Notes: generated from the letters alone by a model not told the origin. A DNA stretch of 64,000 nucleotides from Cryptomeria japonica (GCF_030272615.1 NC_081407.1:266547574-266611573), one strand, 5' to 3'. Positions 10,933 through 22,965 are shown, numbered from the stretch's first letter. Numbers and translations: made by a program.

Positions 10933-11872
10933 TATTGGCAATTGACACTCTAGTGGTTAGTTTCACTATGTTGTCATTGATGGCAACATTATTTTGTGTT
11001 CCGACTTCATATTTTGATTCTATGGTGTACCGACAGACACTTCACAAATTCTACACCGACACCAGCAAGACAAAAGATTTATTTGGTCATCGGCAATGCA
11101 GGGCGACATGGTGTAGTAAAGGTTATCAATATTGGAGGCCACATATCTTGGATCCGACATCGGCAAATTGATTTAAATATTTACGCATTTATGTTATCTA
11201 GCCGACATGTAATTTGATATTATATATATTTGTAAACTGACATAAGGCATGGAAATTTGTGTAGGGTATATAGGACAGTTTGATAGATCATTTGTAATAT
11301 ATATAGAATAGAAAAACAATGGAAATGGTGATGGATATGTGAATGTAATATGATTAAAAATATATCAAAGAGATCGTGTATGTGAGGAAATTATTGTAAG
11401 GGTTATTCCAATAAAGGGTTTAGGGTTTCAGACCGGAACAAATAGAGCTTAAACCAGAATTGTATTCTAGCATAGAAGATGCTATCTTAGCAGTTCACAC
11501 TTCTCCGAATTGTAGTCTAGAATTTTATGTAGTCAATGATGCTCCTATTGTGTTTGAGAAGTGTTCTCTATGTTGTAAGCCTTCCTGCAAGTGCAGGGCC
11601 CTCATATTTTGTAATATCTCTTCATATGGCCAGTGGATTGATATTGTGGGTCACAAATCCCACCGTGGTTTTTCCTTTTTGAGGTTTTCTACGTATAAAT
11701 CTATGTTATGATTCTCATTTATGTGATTGGCTTATTAGTTTCTTTACTTCTTTCAATTTTGTTTATACCGGTATACCGGTTGGTGTATGCATGTTTTAAT
11801 AAGGCTAAAATTTACTATTCTAGTATAACACTAATTCACCCCCCCTCCCCTCAGTGTTATTGGTTTCCAACA
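10933..11872 (+). repeat. Element B 5' LTR
   Basis: Begins TATTGGCAATTGACAC (TGTTGG with one transition) and ends TTTCCAACA. Near 11659-11693 it has the CCCACCGTGGTTTTTCC ... GGTTTTCTACG pair shared by the copia-type LTRs here. Confidence 0.87.
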
Positions 11873-11874
11873 AT

Positions 11875-11886
11875 TGGTATTAGAGC
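11875..11886 (+). promoter_or_regulatory. Element B primer binding site
   Basis: TGGTATTAGAGC, the Met-tRNA complement with one C-to-T change, two bases after the LTR. Confidence 0.85.
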
Positions 11887-11940
11887 TTTGTTCCTCAGAG
11901 GAAGTTTAACAGCTTGAGGAAGATCCTGAAACCGAAATCA

Positions 11941-12939
11941 ATGAATATGGCTTTGGAGAAGCAACTTGAGATGGCACTTGAAGATTATGATGTTGAAAGA
12001 TTGAAGAACTTAAAGCTACAAGATGAATTGAATTCTGCTAAGGAATTTAGTCTTGTCCTACAAGAGAGGCTATCATCTATTCAAGCTAGGAGGAAGGAAC
12101 TTTTGCAAAATCAGGATGATGAAAAGAAAGATGCACTTAAGGAACAATGTCAGAAATTGAGTTAGGAGAGCATGGTTATGAAAAATGAAATGCAAGTTAT
12201 AACTATGAGGATGTCTAAGGAGATTGAGGACAGAAAGAAAAAGAAAGAAAATCTTGTTGTATCTCTGAAGAACAAATTTGAAGAATGTGGTAAGTTGGTT
12301 CATTAAACTGATATGTTGAGAACTGATTTGGTACAATCCCAGAGTAATGAGAAAGAGTTTGAGAGAAAAATGATAATACTAAGAGAATATTTAACTACTG
12401 CAAGTGAGTATAAAGAAAAATTCAAGATCAGCTTGACACAGCTTGATGAGTTATTGAAGAGACAGAGGCAGATTGGAGATTCTAGTGGACTTGGATTTGA
12501 GCAAGGATAGAGTTATGGTATTGCTAATGAAGATAAAAACCATAAAACACCGGTAAGACAATTTAATGCTTATAAATTCAATGGTAGATATTTTGTTTGC
12601 AATAGATCTAGTTACATGGCTAGGCAATGTACAAATGGAGAAAATCAAAACCCTGATTATGTTCCTGGTAAATATTCTAAATGCAATAAGTTTGGTCATA
12701 AGACAAAAGATTGCAAAATGAATGTAAAATGCTATGCATGTGGAAAATTTGGACACATGGCTAATCAATGCAGGTCAAGCAATTTCACCAGTTTTAGCAA
12801 AGCAATTCAAAAGAATAATGTTACATGTTATGCATGTAAGGAGGTTGGATATATTGCTAAGTTCTGTAGAAGCAGAAATCCACCTGTTAGTAATGGAGGA
12901 TCAAATGAGAAAGGAAAAGAAAAGGTTAGTGAAATCTAG
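11941..12939 (+). pseudogene. Element B gag-like protein: coiled coil plus four CCHC-type knuckles
   Basis: One continuous frame of 333 codons from ATG 11941 (MNMALEKQLEMALEDYD) holds only three premature stops (about 12163, 12304 and 12508) and no frameshift. The first two thirds are Glu/Lys/Gln-rich coiled coil. Four knuckle-like units follow: YFVCNRSSYMARQC, YSKCNKFGHKTKDC, CYACGKFGHMANQC and CYACKEVGYIAKFC. Only the third has all four ligands. The others lost a first Cys to Tyr and/or the His to Tyr, each a single transition. The homologue in element A has three complete knuckles. The likely role is RNA binding and packaging. A Lys-rich tail ends at 12939. Confidence 0.8.
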
Positions 12940-13345
12940 CAAGATCATACTCAGAGATGGGTTAGGAAGATTGAAGAATAAACATCAGATGGGAATGTCC
13001 CGGTTAATTATCCGATCGAAGAGGCTACTCCTGCACCAGCAAGAAGATCATTTGGTACTTGAAGCAGATGCCTTAGGGGTAACCAAAATGCATGAAGATA
13101 CTGCATATGCCCTGGGAAGAGGTTCTAGAAAATGTTTCAAATATTGGGGAGGATTATCCGGCATGGATATGTTCTGAGCGAGATCCGATATCCTTCACCG
13201 GCAGTCATTTATGTCAATGGAAGATTAGGATTTTTCTCGAAGGTTAAAAGGTCAAATACACTTCATTGTTAATCACCCTACATTCAAAGCAATTTAGAGT
13301 GACTAAGTGTGATCAAAGGCTATTGAGAGGCAATCAGATTTCTTC

Positions 13346-15801
13346 TTGAGTGATCACACGAACGTCTGGAAGAATTTGTTGGATATTTTCACCGAGAGTG
13401 ATCAACAGGTATTTGTCTTAAACATGGAAGTGGGATCATCTTATATTCCTTTTTTTTTTGCAAACCCAACTATCGTAGAGGTCAAGGACTACCCCAAGCC
13501 AATTTTGAAGCGGTATCCACATGTGGCTACCCTGGAAGATTTGGTTGGAGGATTTTCTCGCGTTCTGGAGGGAGTTGTGTATGTAGAGGATGTTAGGGCA
13601 TATATTCACTGTCATATCAAGGACTTGGGAACTTCAAAAATTAAGGGCATGTATATGAGTGAACTAGTGGGAGAATATGGAAAGATCAAACCGACATATA
13701 AACATATTGAAGAACTAGGATTTACAAACATTCTAGATATTCTGGAGTTTGGGGATGAGATAATCATATATGTACATAGAAAAGTACATGGGGAATTTAT
13801 ATGGTTGAACAAACCTTACAAAATCACCAAGGAAGCCATTCGGGCAATCACTGGTTTGCCATCAGTAGGGAAACATCCAGACAAGAAGGTTTCAAATGAT
13901 TTTGTGAGGAAGATCACCGACGCTACATCAGATAAAAGATCCATGAAAGTGAGCACTATCACCGACATGGACATCAAATTTGGTAGCATAATCATGGGGT
14001 ATAAGGTAACTCAGTCAGACTGACTGAATTTTGTTTCCAGTTCATGCATTTTGGTTGCATACAAAATGATGAGAGAATGTAAAATTAGATCTATGTGGTT
14101 GGATGCTTGATGAGTTATTAATAAATCTAGGAAATATCAAGGGTGAGAAGAAGGGTACTTTCCAGTATGGGAACTTGTTAGTTTGCCTAATGTTATATTT
14201 TTTGAATGATACACCTGGTTTTGGTAAGAGGCAATGGGCTTTTGACATTCCAGTAGGAAGACAATTGAGACAATCAATTGATACATTAGGAAGCTAGAGA
14301 GATGATAAGGTATGGGGGTATTTTAAGGCATTTCAAAAATATATGAGGTCTAGGGTAAGGGTACCTAAGCATATTATAGAAAAATATTCTACCGACATAT
14401 GCTTCATGGTAAAGAAGGATGAAACTCTCATGGAAGTAGTTAAGCCCCGAAAGATTTGGATTGAAGAAATGGGCTATGAGGTGGATGCACAGATTCTTGA
14501 TGCCTATGCAAAAATGCTAATTGATGCACCAATTGATGAGGCAGAGAAGCCCTGTGGTACTGCACAACAGAAAACTCAAGAGGTTGAAACAGAGTTCAAC
14601 CAGAAGAAAAGAGAGAAATAGGAATAAAAATCAAGAAAATTTGTACAAAAGGTCTCAAAGGACATAAAAGCACTAATTGATGTTGTCTTGGAGAAAGGAA
14701 GAAAGAGGAAGGATCTGGAAGTTCACGTTGAACCTATCACTACAAAATTAGAATCAAAGGATTCTTTACTTTACCAGAAACCAAGATAGACATTGTAGAT
14801 ACCCTGGTTGAAGGAAAAGGAAAGGGGATTATGGGTACTTCACCCTCAGTTTTGAAAAATATTAAGATAGTGGAAATTGAGGCTCGGGTGAATACATATG
14901 TACAGACAAATACTGAGCTATCGGTTAATACTAAGAATGAACAAGCTAACATTATACATGATACTAATATTAAGGACAATTGTCCTTCGGATACAAATGT
15001 AAAAGTTGAGGTTATTGTTCCTACAGAGGAACTGACAGTTACATAGACTGCACCAAGTGGCGAAGCCACCGGTGCAAGTGAGGAGGTTATAAAGGATAAA
15101 ACTTCAAAGGAGAAAATAGGGGAATGCGGCAAGGTACTGATAGTTGGTCCATAATTATTGTCAATTGACACTTCTCAAGTAGAAAAGAAAAACATCACAG
15201 AGATGAGTCCCACTGAACTGATCATGATGGCTGCTCAAAACTGATGAAGGAGGGATCCACAGATAAAGGGATTATAGATCAATCAATCACTGTTCTACAT
15301 AGATTGGTTCCAAAGTGTAAGATTTAAAATGAAGCAAGCCCATCCGGCAAGCTTAAGGTAATCATTGAGCATATATCAAAAGACTTTCAATCCTTACAGC
15401 AAATATCAAACCGACAAGCACTAGAAAGGTTTACTCAAGCTAAGAGAGCTTCTTTTGATCAGGTAATTGAAATAGAGAAGAAAAAGATTGAGGAGAAGCT
15501 AATCATAATAGAAAATTCTTTGAAACAATATACAAACATATATAGGGTATTTTGTAATACTAAAATACTTACAACAAATATAGATAAAAAGATAAAGGAG
15601 ATTCAGGAGAAAATTGCAAGTATTGCTAACTCTTTTGATGAATTGATTCCATTGACTACATCAATTGATGGTCAAATTTTGATTTTGGAGAATCAAATTT
15701 CTGCTCTTGAGAAGGAAAGAAAGACAATAATTAGAAGAGCCAGAAGTTTGAGAGGCTTGGTGAGTCCCCGATTGGATTCACTCTGTGTACACAAAAAATA
15801 A
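13346..15801 (+). pseudogene. Element B second protein: ITGLP module, charged linker and coiled coil
   Basis: The frame 13346-14023 is open for 225 codons; the Met at 13424 is the better start if the preceding linker is untranslated. Landmarks are VEDVRAYIHCHIKDLGTSKI (about 80-99), KVHGEFIWLNKPYK (146-159) and ITKEAIRAITGLPSVG (160-175). After stops and a frameshift, 14343-14621 gives YSTDICFMVKKDE, MEVVKPRK and MGYEV, the same landmarks as element A. A Lys/Glu/Thr-rich linker (14640-15300) and a coiled coil (IEEKLIIIENSLKQY to QISALEKERKTIIRRA, about 15490-15740) close it. No enzyme motif is recognised. Conservation with element A marks it as a real gene of this lineage. Confidence 0.68.
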
Positions 15802-16227
15802 TGCATGGATATGGTGGGAAAACCCACACTAACAGAGGTAAATGAGAAAGAATATTTTGCACATTTATTAAGTGGACTTGTATCTATTTTTGACACATTC
15901 AAAACCGGTTGGGATACTTATGTGGAGTTATTGGAGAAGGCTTATCCAGAAATTTTGAAGTTGGTCAAGCTCTGGTAAGACATTTTTTGAGATATTCATT
16001 GTACAGTTCTTATTCTTTGACATTTTGGGGGGGCATTGATGTCCAAGGGGGAGTAGTATAGACATGAAAAAGAATAAAAAGAATTTTATACATTAGGGGG
16101 AGTTATGGAGTTTTATATTTTTGGAGATATGGAGTATTTTGCATATTTAGCTCAAGGGGAGCAAGGTACGATGAAACTGGCAAATGAAACCTTGACCATT
16201 TTTCAGATGAGTTTTGCCATCAATGCC
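15802..16227 (+). other. Element B 3' untranslated stretch
   Basis: Contains repeated GGGGGAGT/AAGGGGAGC purine blocks (16044, 16098, 16156) ahead of the true polypurine tract, like accessory tracts. A degraded reading (GKPTLTEVNEKEYFAHLL) continues for about 40 codons and then is lost. Confidence 0.5.
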
Positions 16228-16239
16228 AAAGGGGGAGAT
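16228..16239 (+). promoter_or_regulatory. Element B polypurine tract
   Basis: AAAGGGGGAGAT immediately before the LTR start TGTTTG, preceded by CCATCAATGCC. Confidence 0.88.
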
Positions 16240-17182
16240 TGTTTGCAATTGACACTCTAGTGGTTGGTTTCACTATGTTTTCATTGATGGAAACATGATT
16301 TTGTGTTCCGGCTTCATGTTTTGATTCTATCCATTGTACTGACAAACACTTCATAGATTCTACACCGACACTGGCATCGGCAGGATAGAAGATTTCTTTG
16401 GTCACTAACAATGCAGGCCGACATGGTTTAGTAAAGTTTATCGGTATTGGAGGCTGACATATCTTGGATCTAGCATTGGCAAACTGATTTTAATGTTTAT
16501 GCATTTATGTTATTTGGCCGACATGTAATTTGATATTGTATATATCTTTGTAAGCCGACATAAGGCATGAAAAATTGTGTAGGGTATATAGGACAGTTTC
16601 ATAGATCATTTTGTAATATATATAGAATAGAAAGACAATGGAAATGGTGATGGATATGTGAATGTAATATGATTCAAAATATATCAGAGAGATCATGTAT
16701 GTGAGGAAATTATTATAAGGGTTATTCCGGTAAAGGGTTTAGGGTTTCAAACCAGAACAAACATAGCTTAAACCATAACTGTATTGTGGCATAGAAGATG
16801 CTATCTTAGCAGTTCACACTTCTCCGGATTGTAGTTTGGAATTTTATGTAGTCAGTGAGGCTCCTATTGTGTTTGAGAAGTGTTCTCTAGGCTGTAATCC
16901 TTCCTGCAAGTGCAAGCCCCTCATATTTTGTAATATCTCTTCATATGGCCAGTGGATTGATATTGTGGGTCACAAATCCCACAGTGGTTTTTCCTCTTTG
17001 AGGTTTTCCACGTTTAAATATGTGTGTTATGATTCTCATTTATATGATTGGCTTATTATTTTCTTTGCTTCTTTCAATTTTGTTTATATTGGTTGGTGTA
17101 TGCATGTTTTAATAAGGCTAAAATTTACTATTCCGATATAACACCGATTCACCCCCCCTCTTAGTGTTATTGGTTTCCAACA
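16240..17182 (+). repeat. Element B 3' LTR
   Basis: Partner of 10933-11872. Begins TGTTTGCAATTGACAC and ends GGTTTCCAACA. LINE1 resumes at 17183. Confidence 0.87.
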
Positions 17183-17905
17183 TGTATGGTGGAAAATTAT
17201 CCATTCTCTTTGGGAGACTATTATGGCTAAATGTGATTTGTCTGGAGGCCCTAGTTCTAGGGAGATTGATATTTTCTATCATTTTAATCTTCCTCTTTAG
17301 GGGGATATTGAGGATTATGGTGTGCAGAAGACTAGATAGCTCTTCATAAATAGATGTCATCACCATCTGCAAAAGATCTCTAGAGTAGGTAACTGGAGCC
17401 CTCATCCTCCTAGTATCTTCAAGGTCAATATGGATGGTTCTTCATGAGGAAACCCTAGACATGTTGGTATTGGTAGTGTGGCATAAAATAGTTTGGGGCA
17501 AGTTCAATTATTTTTTCTATCTACAAGGGTTTTCATACGAACAATTACATGGAGGCTCTAGACATTTTGGTTTCTTTAGAGCGTTGTTGTTCTATTGGTT
17601 GGTAGCACATTGTGTTTGAGTCTGATTCCCAGATTGTGGTGACTTTATTAAATGAAAAGAGCTAGGATGGTGTTAGTTGGCAGCTTCAGAAGATTGTTCG
17701 TTAGATTCTCTCGCTCTATGAGTTTTGTGTATCAGTCACTTTTAGGCATATTCCTAGGGAATGGAATGGGGTGGCTGGTTGTTTGGCCAAGTGGGCTACT
17801 TATTTTAGGGAGGGTTGGTCTATTGGGGATAGGGGTCAACCCTCTCCTTAGTTGTCTTAGGTGCTTGATCATCTTGTTAGTCATGATAATTCTATGATGT
17901 AGTTG
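17183..17905 (+). pseudogene. LINE1 ORF2 C-terminus: RNase H domain
   Basis: Continues ORF2 after element B. The RNase H motifs are FKVNMDGSS then GNPRHVGIG (about 17418-17475), YMEALDILVSLERC (about 17547) and IVFESDSQIVVTLLN (about 17610), supplying the expected Asp, Glu and Asp. HIPREWNGVAGCLAKWA follows at about 17750, and HLVSHDNSMM ends the reading near 17898. RNase H at the LINE C-terminus is a feature of plant L1 lineages and would remove the RNA strand after reverse transcription. Stops after DGSS and elsewhere inactivate it. Confidence 0.82.
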
Positions 17906-18112
17906 TTTTTTGTTGGGTTGTTTGCCCTCTTTTGTTGTTTCTCTTCCTCTGTTTTCAATAAATTTTTACCCCTTTTATTGTCTAGCAAATGATTATGTAT
18001 TGATTGTATTCTCATTTTAAATAAAATTAAATTGTCTTTGATTGATTCCATTTACCATAATGTGGTGACAAAGAAAAAAAGAGTTTAATCAAACATACCT
18101 GTTTAATCAAGC
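17906..18112 (+). other. LINE1 3' untranslated region and junction
   Basis: T-rich 3' UTR with AATAAA at 17957. It ends without a clear poly(A) and meets the poly(T) of LINE2 at about 18113. No other feature is seen. Confidence 0.55.
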
Positions 18113-18229
18113 CTTTTTTTTTTTTTAAAACTAATAGAGTGGTAAAAGTATTATTCAAGAACAAGAAAGATACAAAGAAGAATAGGTTGCCCAACAAGGA
18201 GCTTAAAGAGCTTTGTCACAATCCACTAA

Positions 18230-18800
18230 ACAATCTAACATAGTATCCATCTTAGGAGGCAAATGTCCCTTATCATCAATATTCTAGGCATACATTTGAT
18301 TAGAAGCCCATTTGGCCAAACAATCAACAACCCCATTCCACTCCCTAGGAATATGCCTAAAAGAAACATAATCGAAGGTCATAGAACCAAAGAATCTGCC
18401 TATTAATTAGTCATAATTTCCAACCAATACCATCCAACTACTATCTATTAAGAAAAGTGACCACTACCTACGAATCAAACTCACAAATGATTCATTTCCA
18501 AACAAGATTAGAGCTGCATACAACAATGTACAAGATGGCCATAGGATCCATAAGATTATTCATGTAGAGGTCTTTATAAACATAAAAATAAATTGGATGT
18601 CCCCAGAACTATCACAACCAACCCCACCTATACCAGCATGACCAGGATTCCCATGGGAGGAACGATCAGTGTTAATTTTGAAAACTCCCTATGGTGGAGG
18701 GGTCCAATGACCCTCCCTATTAATTCTCCACATAGAGTATCTACACCGATTCCTCATAACTTGACCAACAACTAGTAGAGTACCTCCTTAAATGGGAAGA
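18230..18800 (-). pseudogene. LINE2 RNase H domain
   Basis: Minus strand reads INTDRSSHGNPGHAGIGGVG (18610-18680, catalytic Asp in TDRSS) and, nearer the tail, RHIPREWNGVVDCLAKWA (18290-18370). The intervening acidic block is partly lost to frameshifts. Role as for LINE1. Confidence 0.75.
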
Positions 18801-19600
18801 GTAAGGTGAGTACAAACAACAACCTCCCAAGGATCCACACCTCCAAAAAAGTCACACTTTCCAAGAACAGTCTCTTGAAGAGAATCAATAATTTTCCACC
18901 ACAAATACTAAAAAACCATCCTACTATCTTGAAAAATCCTAAAATTCCTCTCCAACCAAATATGCCAAATAATAAAAGAGGGATTGATAGCCCAGGCCAC
19001 CTAAAGAAGAGAGGTCTTCATAGGGGGTCTCCCCTAATGGGCCCAAAAATCAACCAGAGGAAGAGACATGCCAACGGGATTGACCCCAAATTGACCACCA
19101 TAAATGTCAGATCCCCCTAGCAAAGGAACACTGAAAGAAAAGGTGAGAGACAGATTCAACCTCAGTGTGACATTGAACACACATAGAAGGACCCTGGAAG
19201 CCTCGCTTACATAAACTTTCCCATATAAGACACCGATTATGAGTAACCAGCCACAAGATAAAATTACACTTCGACCAAGAATATTTACTCCAGCTTACTT
19301 CCACCACGAATCCTCCATATCTCCAAACATCTATTTAAGAAGCTCCAAATAACCTATAGAAATTGAGTATTTTCCTATCAAGGCACTACCCCAAGCCAAA
19401 ACATCTTTCCCAACCAAATATTTGCATGCCCTAGAAGCAATAATCTGAGCCAACTCATTCCAATGCTCCTCAGAACCCCCTTGCAACCATTTACTAGGAT
19501 CCCTCCATTTGTACCCCACAGTTAGGCCTATATTCCGAACACACTTATAGTGCATAACCTTATCCAACCAACTTCTAGAAACCTATCATAGAGGGGCTAG
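18801..19600 (-). pseudogene. LINE2 zf-RVT connection region
   Basis: Minus strand 19567-19331 reads MDKVMHYKCVRNIGLTVGYK and HWNELAQIIASRACKYL, matching LINE1 10277-10480. The 19307-19107 stretch reads WLVTHNRCLIWESLCKRGF, SMCVQCHTEVESVSHLFFQC, the Cys/His-rich connection between reverse transcriptase and RNase H. The Cys and His ligands of this block are mostly present. Stops and frameshifts separate the blocks. Confidence 0.78.
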
Positions 19601-20089
19601 AAATGTGAATACATAGTAAGTAGAGGAGGATTACCATCCCAAGAATCCGACCAAAAAAGAGCTTCAGAGCCTCGATCACAAAACCAAGAATACTTAAACC
19701 TGAGAATCTAAGCCCAAAGATGGTTTTGACTTGTACACCATCGCCAATATAATTTAGTTGCTAAGGCTTGCCCAATTCATATAGCAGATCGAAGACCCAG
19801 ACCCCCTTCCTTCTTTAGACGACAAACAACTTCCCATTGAACAAGACTCCACTTTGAAGACTGCAAATTACCACTCCAAATAAATTGGCATGAGAGAGCA
19901 TCAAATTCTTTAAGAAAATACACCAAAGCTACGTGAACAAAACTTTAATAAATAGGAAGAGACTGAATCACATATTGAAGAAGGGTAACCCTAGCAACAG
20001 TAGAAATCCACTAATGTGTCCAATGATTAACCTTCCTTCATAGATTATCAAGCAAGTCTTGCTAGAGTGGCCTTGATTTCTGACCAACA

Positions 20090-21453
20090 ACAAGGGGAAC
20101 ACCTAGATAAAGAAATGGGAGAGACCCAATTTGAAACCTCAAGATAGCAGCAATCCTCCTCTAAATAGCTTCTGAGGCATTAAAAAAATAGATTGAAGAT
20201 TTATGATCATTTACTTTCTGACCCGAAGCATCTAACTACATATCCAGTGCCCACCTAAAGGATTTTACTTCATGAATGCGAGTAACCCCCATAAGAGCAG
20301 TGTCATCCACAAACTAGAGATGAGAAATCTTGGGCAACTCATGAACCCAAGTCCATCCTTGAATCATACCTTGGGAGACCTAAGACTTGATAAATCTACC
20401 CAAGCCTTTAGCCATACTAATGAATAAATAAAGGTAAAGAGGATCTTCTTGGCGAAGACCCCTGGATGCACTAAATAATGACAAAGCTTCCCATTAAGAA
20501 TAACAAAGAAAGAAGAGGAAGTAGCACAACTCAAAACCCAGAAAACCCATTCAGAAGTAAAACCAAAGGCAAGAAGAATCTTATGCAAAAAGCTCCACTT
20601 AACTTGATCATAATCTTTCGCCATATCAAGTTTAATGAACATAGATTTCTCTTTAGAACCTTCTATAGAGTGAATAGCTTCTGAAGCCACTACCACACCA
20701 TCAATAGTTTGTCTTCGTGCCACATAAACCCTTTCTCATCTAAGATTAAAATGGGGAGCCAAGGTTTAACCCTCTCAGCAATCAGCTTGGTGACAATTTT
20801 ATAAACAACATTACACAAAGCAATAGGCCTAAAAAAGTCCAGCCGATTAGCCCCATCCTTTTTAGGAATAAGAACAAGGAAAGTATAATTCATAGCCTTA
20901 AGCATTTGTTTTCTGCAATAAGATTCACGAACCACCTCCAACAAGTTCATATAGACAATATCCCAAAATTCTTGGAAGAATTCCACAGGAAACCCACATA
21001 GGCCCGAAGCCTTACCCTTAGGCATCCCAAACACAACCTCCTCCAACTTAGACAAAGAGTGAGGACGCACAAGAGACTTATTCATGTCATTAGTAACAAG
21101 AGAAGAAATACAACCCAAGATAAGATTTTCCTAAACCTCAGCAGGAGGAGAATCTTTAGTAAAGAGCGCAACATAATACAAAGTAGCCTCTCTTGACATA
21201 GATGACAAAGAAGACAACTAATCTCTAGCAGCATTAACCAAAGAGGATATGTGACTCTTATTATGACAGGCCTGCATTGACTTATGGAAAAAAGTAGTAT
21301 TCTTATCCCCTTCCTGATGCCAATCATTATGGACCTTCTGCTTCCAAAAAATCTCTTCCCTAAGTTTTCATTCTTCAAATTAATGAACCTAAGACTCATT
21401 TCTACCCAAATCCTCTGAGAAACCAAGATCTCGAATTTGACGAGTGATAACAT
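20090..21453 (-). pseudogene. LINE2 reverse transcriptase
   Basis: Minus strand, in order: MPKGKASGLCGFPVEFFQEFW and LVLIPKKDGANRLDFFRPIA (21118-20690), MFIKLDMAKDYDQVKWSFL and LNGKLCH (20723-20364), and the catalytic FVDDTAL (about 20300). This is the fingers-palm core of a LINE polymerase. The usual GDPLSP after the palm motif is destroyed by a frameshift near 20450. The upstream part (21453-21118) is the linker between endonuclease and polymerase. Confidence 0.85.
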
Positions 21454-21599
21454 CGAGGCGAGCTTGAATATTACTCTTCATAACATAAAGGTTACCAAAG
21501 CATGAACTGTTCCACTTTTTAAGATACCACTTGACAAATTGTAATTTCTTAACAAAGCAATACATAGTAGTACCATATGCAGGGCTTCCATCTCTCCAC

Positions 21600-22395
21600 C
21601 ACTGGGACATTAAGTCATGAAGCAAAGGGTCCCACAGCCACATAAGTTGGAACTTAAAAAGAGGATTTTGAGAAACAATCACAGAAGAAGCGGAAAGTTT
21701 TAATAGGCTAATGATCAAAGTTCCTCTAGTCAAGAATTTTAGAGGTAGTACTCAAGCTACCGCTAGCCCAGAAGTAGGAAATAAGAAACCTGTCCAGCCT
21801 TTCAGAGATTTCCCCAACACCACTTCTTCTATTATTCCAAGTGAATATACCATTAGATGGCTTAATATCAATTAAACTCAAATAGTCCACATTATCACAA
21901 AAGAGCACAAAGGAAGGACCCAATCAAGGCAACTCCCCCCCCTTTTCTCCTCTAGACATAAAACTTAATTGAAATCACCAGCCACAATCCAAGGAAGAAG
22001 AGGAGCAGATGCTCAAACATATTGAATATGAGACCAAAGAAAAACTTTACCTTGAAAATCTGCCAAGGCATAAACAGTAGTAACCAAAATGTTCTCCCCC
22101 AATTCCAAACTGGTAGCAACCAAAGAAAGAGAAAAGGGACTAGAGATCCACCAATGCATAGTTATCTTCCTTAGATCCCAAAAAAGGGCCAGACCCCTAG
22201 AAGCACCCATAGCTCCAATACATTGACACTAGCCAAAACTCCAAATAGTAGGAGCACACTGAAACATGGAATCAAGAGAAAGCTTAGTCTCTTGAGAAAA
22301 AAGATATCCGAAGAATGAGCTACAACCAAATTGTGAATAGCCTTTTGTCGGGGGATTATATTCAACCCCTTGACATTCCAGGAGAGAAAAATCAT
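21600..22395 (-). pseudogene. LINE2 AP-type endonuclease (ORF2 start)
   Basis: ORF2 begins MIFLSWNVKGLN at 22395 (minus). After a frameshift comes QETKLSLDSMFQCAP (22295-22240). LALFWDLRKITMHWWIS, then LPWIVAGDFN (about 21980), SLIDIKPSNGIFTWNN and ERLDRFLISYFW (about 21790) give the Asn/Glu/Asp/His metal and phosphate-binding frame of AP endonucleases. The terminal SDHWPIK motif is damaged at about 21715. This nuclease would cut the genomic target for LINE insertion. Confidence 0.82.
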
Positions 22396-22399
22396 TGAA

Positions 22400-22965
22400 G
22401 CAATTGGAAGAAGTGAACATCAATGGGCTTGACAGCCCCAGATTCCACCAACAAATCTCTAGCAAATTTAATCTTCTCCTAATTTTTTTTGCAACCACCC
22501 TTGGAAGAAGTATCATAATAAACTTTCTTATGAGGGCGTTGCTACAAACCAAAACCCAACAAGGAGCCTTGCCCTTTGACAACAAGAAATGCCTCCTTAG
22601 CTAAATCAACCAGAACAATGTCATCCTGTAAGTCAATGGGATCAGAAGGATTCCTCGACGCAGGGATAGAAGAGGAACCATCCTACTACAACCCATCAGG
22701 TTGACTCAAAACATGTAACTTTTTCTCCCACACAATATCCATACCCACAATAGCTGCTCTAGAAGAAACATCAACAGGAATCCCTTCCTCCAAGGCCAAA
22801 GAGTCCAACACCTCAAAATGATTAAAGTTGTCATCAGGTTGCCTATCCTTAAGGGATCTTTTTTGGCCTCTCCCCTTGCCACGAGGCTTAGCAAACATGA
22901 ATCCATCCTTATCTGGGCCATTATCCTTCATAGGGGCCATACCCTTGTCCCCTTTATCCACCTTT
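22400..22965 (-). pseudogene. LINE2 ORF1, C-terminal part
   Basis: Minus strand from about 22961 reads MDKGDKGMAPMKDNGPDKD, FAKPRGKGRGQKRSLKDRQ and NFNHFEVLDSLALEEGIPVD, colinear with LINE1 1-181 plus 6872-7030. The rest (22600-22400) is in another frame. Because it holds the KGRG..RSLKD interval once, it shows that the doubled 68 bp around element A is not ancestral to the LINE. Confidence 0.75.

Larger units (their letters stand above)
10933..17182 (+). mobile_element. Element B: pol-less copia-type LTR retrotransposon
   Basis: LTRs of 940 and 943 bp (10933-11872 and 16240-17182) flank a primer site, a coiled-coil/zinc-knuckle gene, a second gene with the ITGLP module, and a polypurine tract. 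The gene order equals element A but the DNA is clearly diverged, so these are different families of one lineage. No polymerase or integrase region exists. LTR divergence is about 12% over 310 bp by eye, so B is older than A. Alignment of the flanks with LINE2 shows a clean insertion into the LINE1 ORF2, but no 5-bp duplication is recognisable. Confidence 0.87.
1..18060 (+). mobile_element. LINE1: L1-type non-LTR retrotransposon, interrupted by elements A and B
   Basis: The plus strand carries, in order, an ORF1 tail, an AP-type endonuclease, a reverse transcriptase, a zinc-knuckle connection domain and an RNase H domain, the order of plant L1-type LINEs. The LINE sequence lies at 1-181, 6872-10932 and 17183 to about 18060. 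Element A occupies the first gap and element B the second. Continuity across both gaps is confirmed by LINE2 (18113-23040, minus), which has the same protein order without interruption. An AATAAA lies at 17957; no clear poly(A) tail is visible before the poly(T) of LINE2. The 5' end lies outside the window. Many in-frame stops and frameshifts make it inactive. Confidence 0.88.

Noticed and set aside
11460-11711. Open frame MYSSIEDAILAVHTSP... repeated near 16836
   Set aside because: Both copies lie at the same place in the two LTRs of element B; it is LTR sequence, not a duplicated gene.
10928-17187. A 5-bp target duplication for element B
   Set aside because: AGTTA and TGTAT do not match; insertion is supported by the LINE2 comparison instead.
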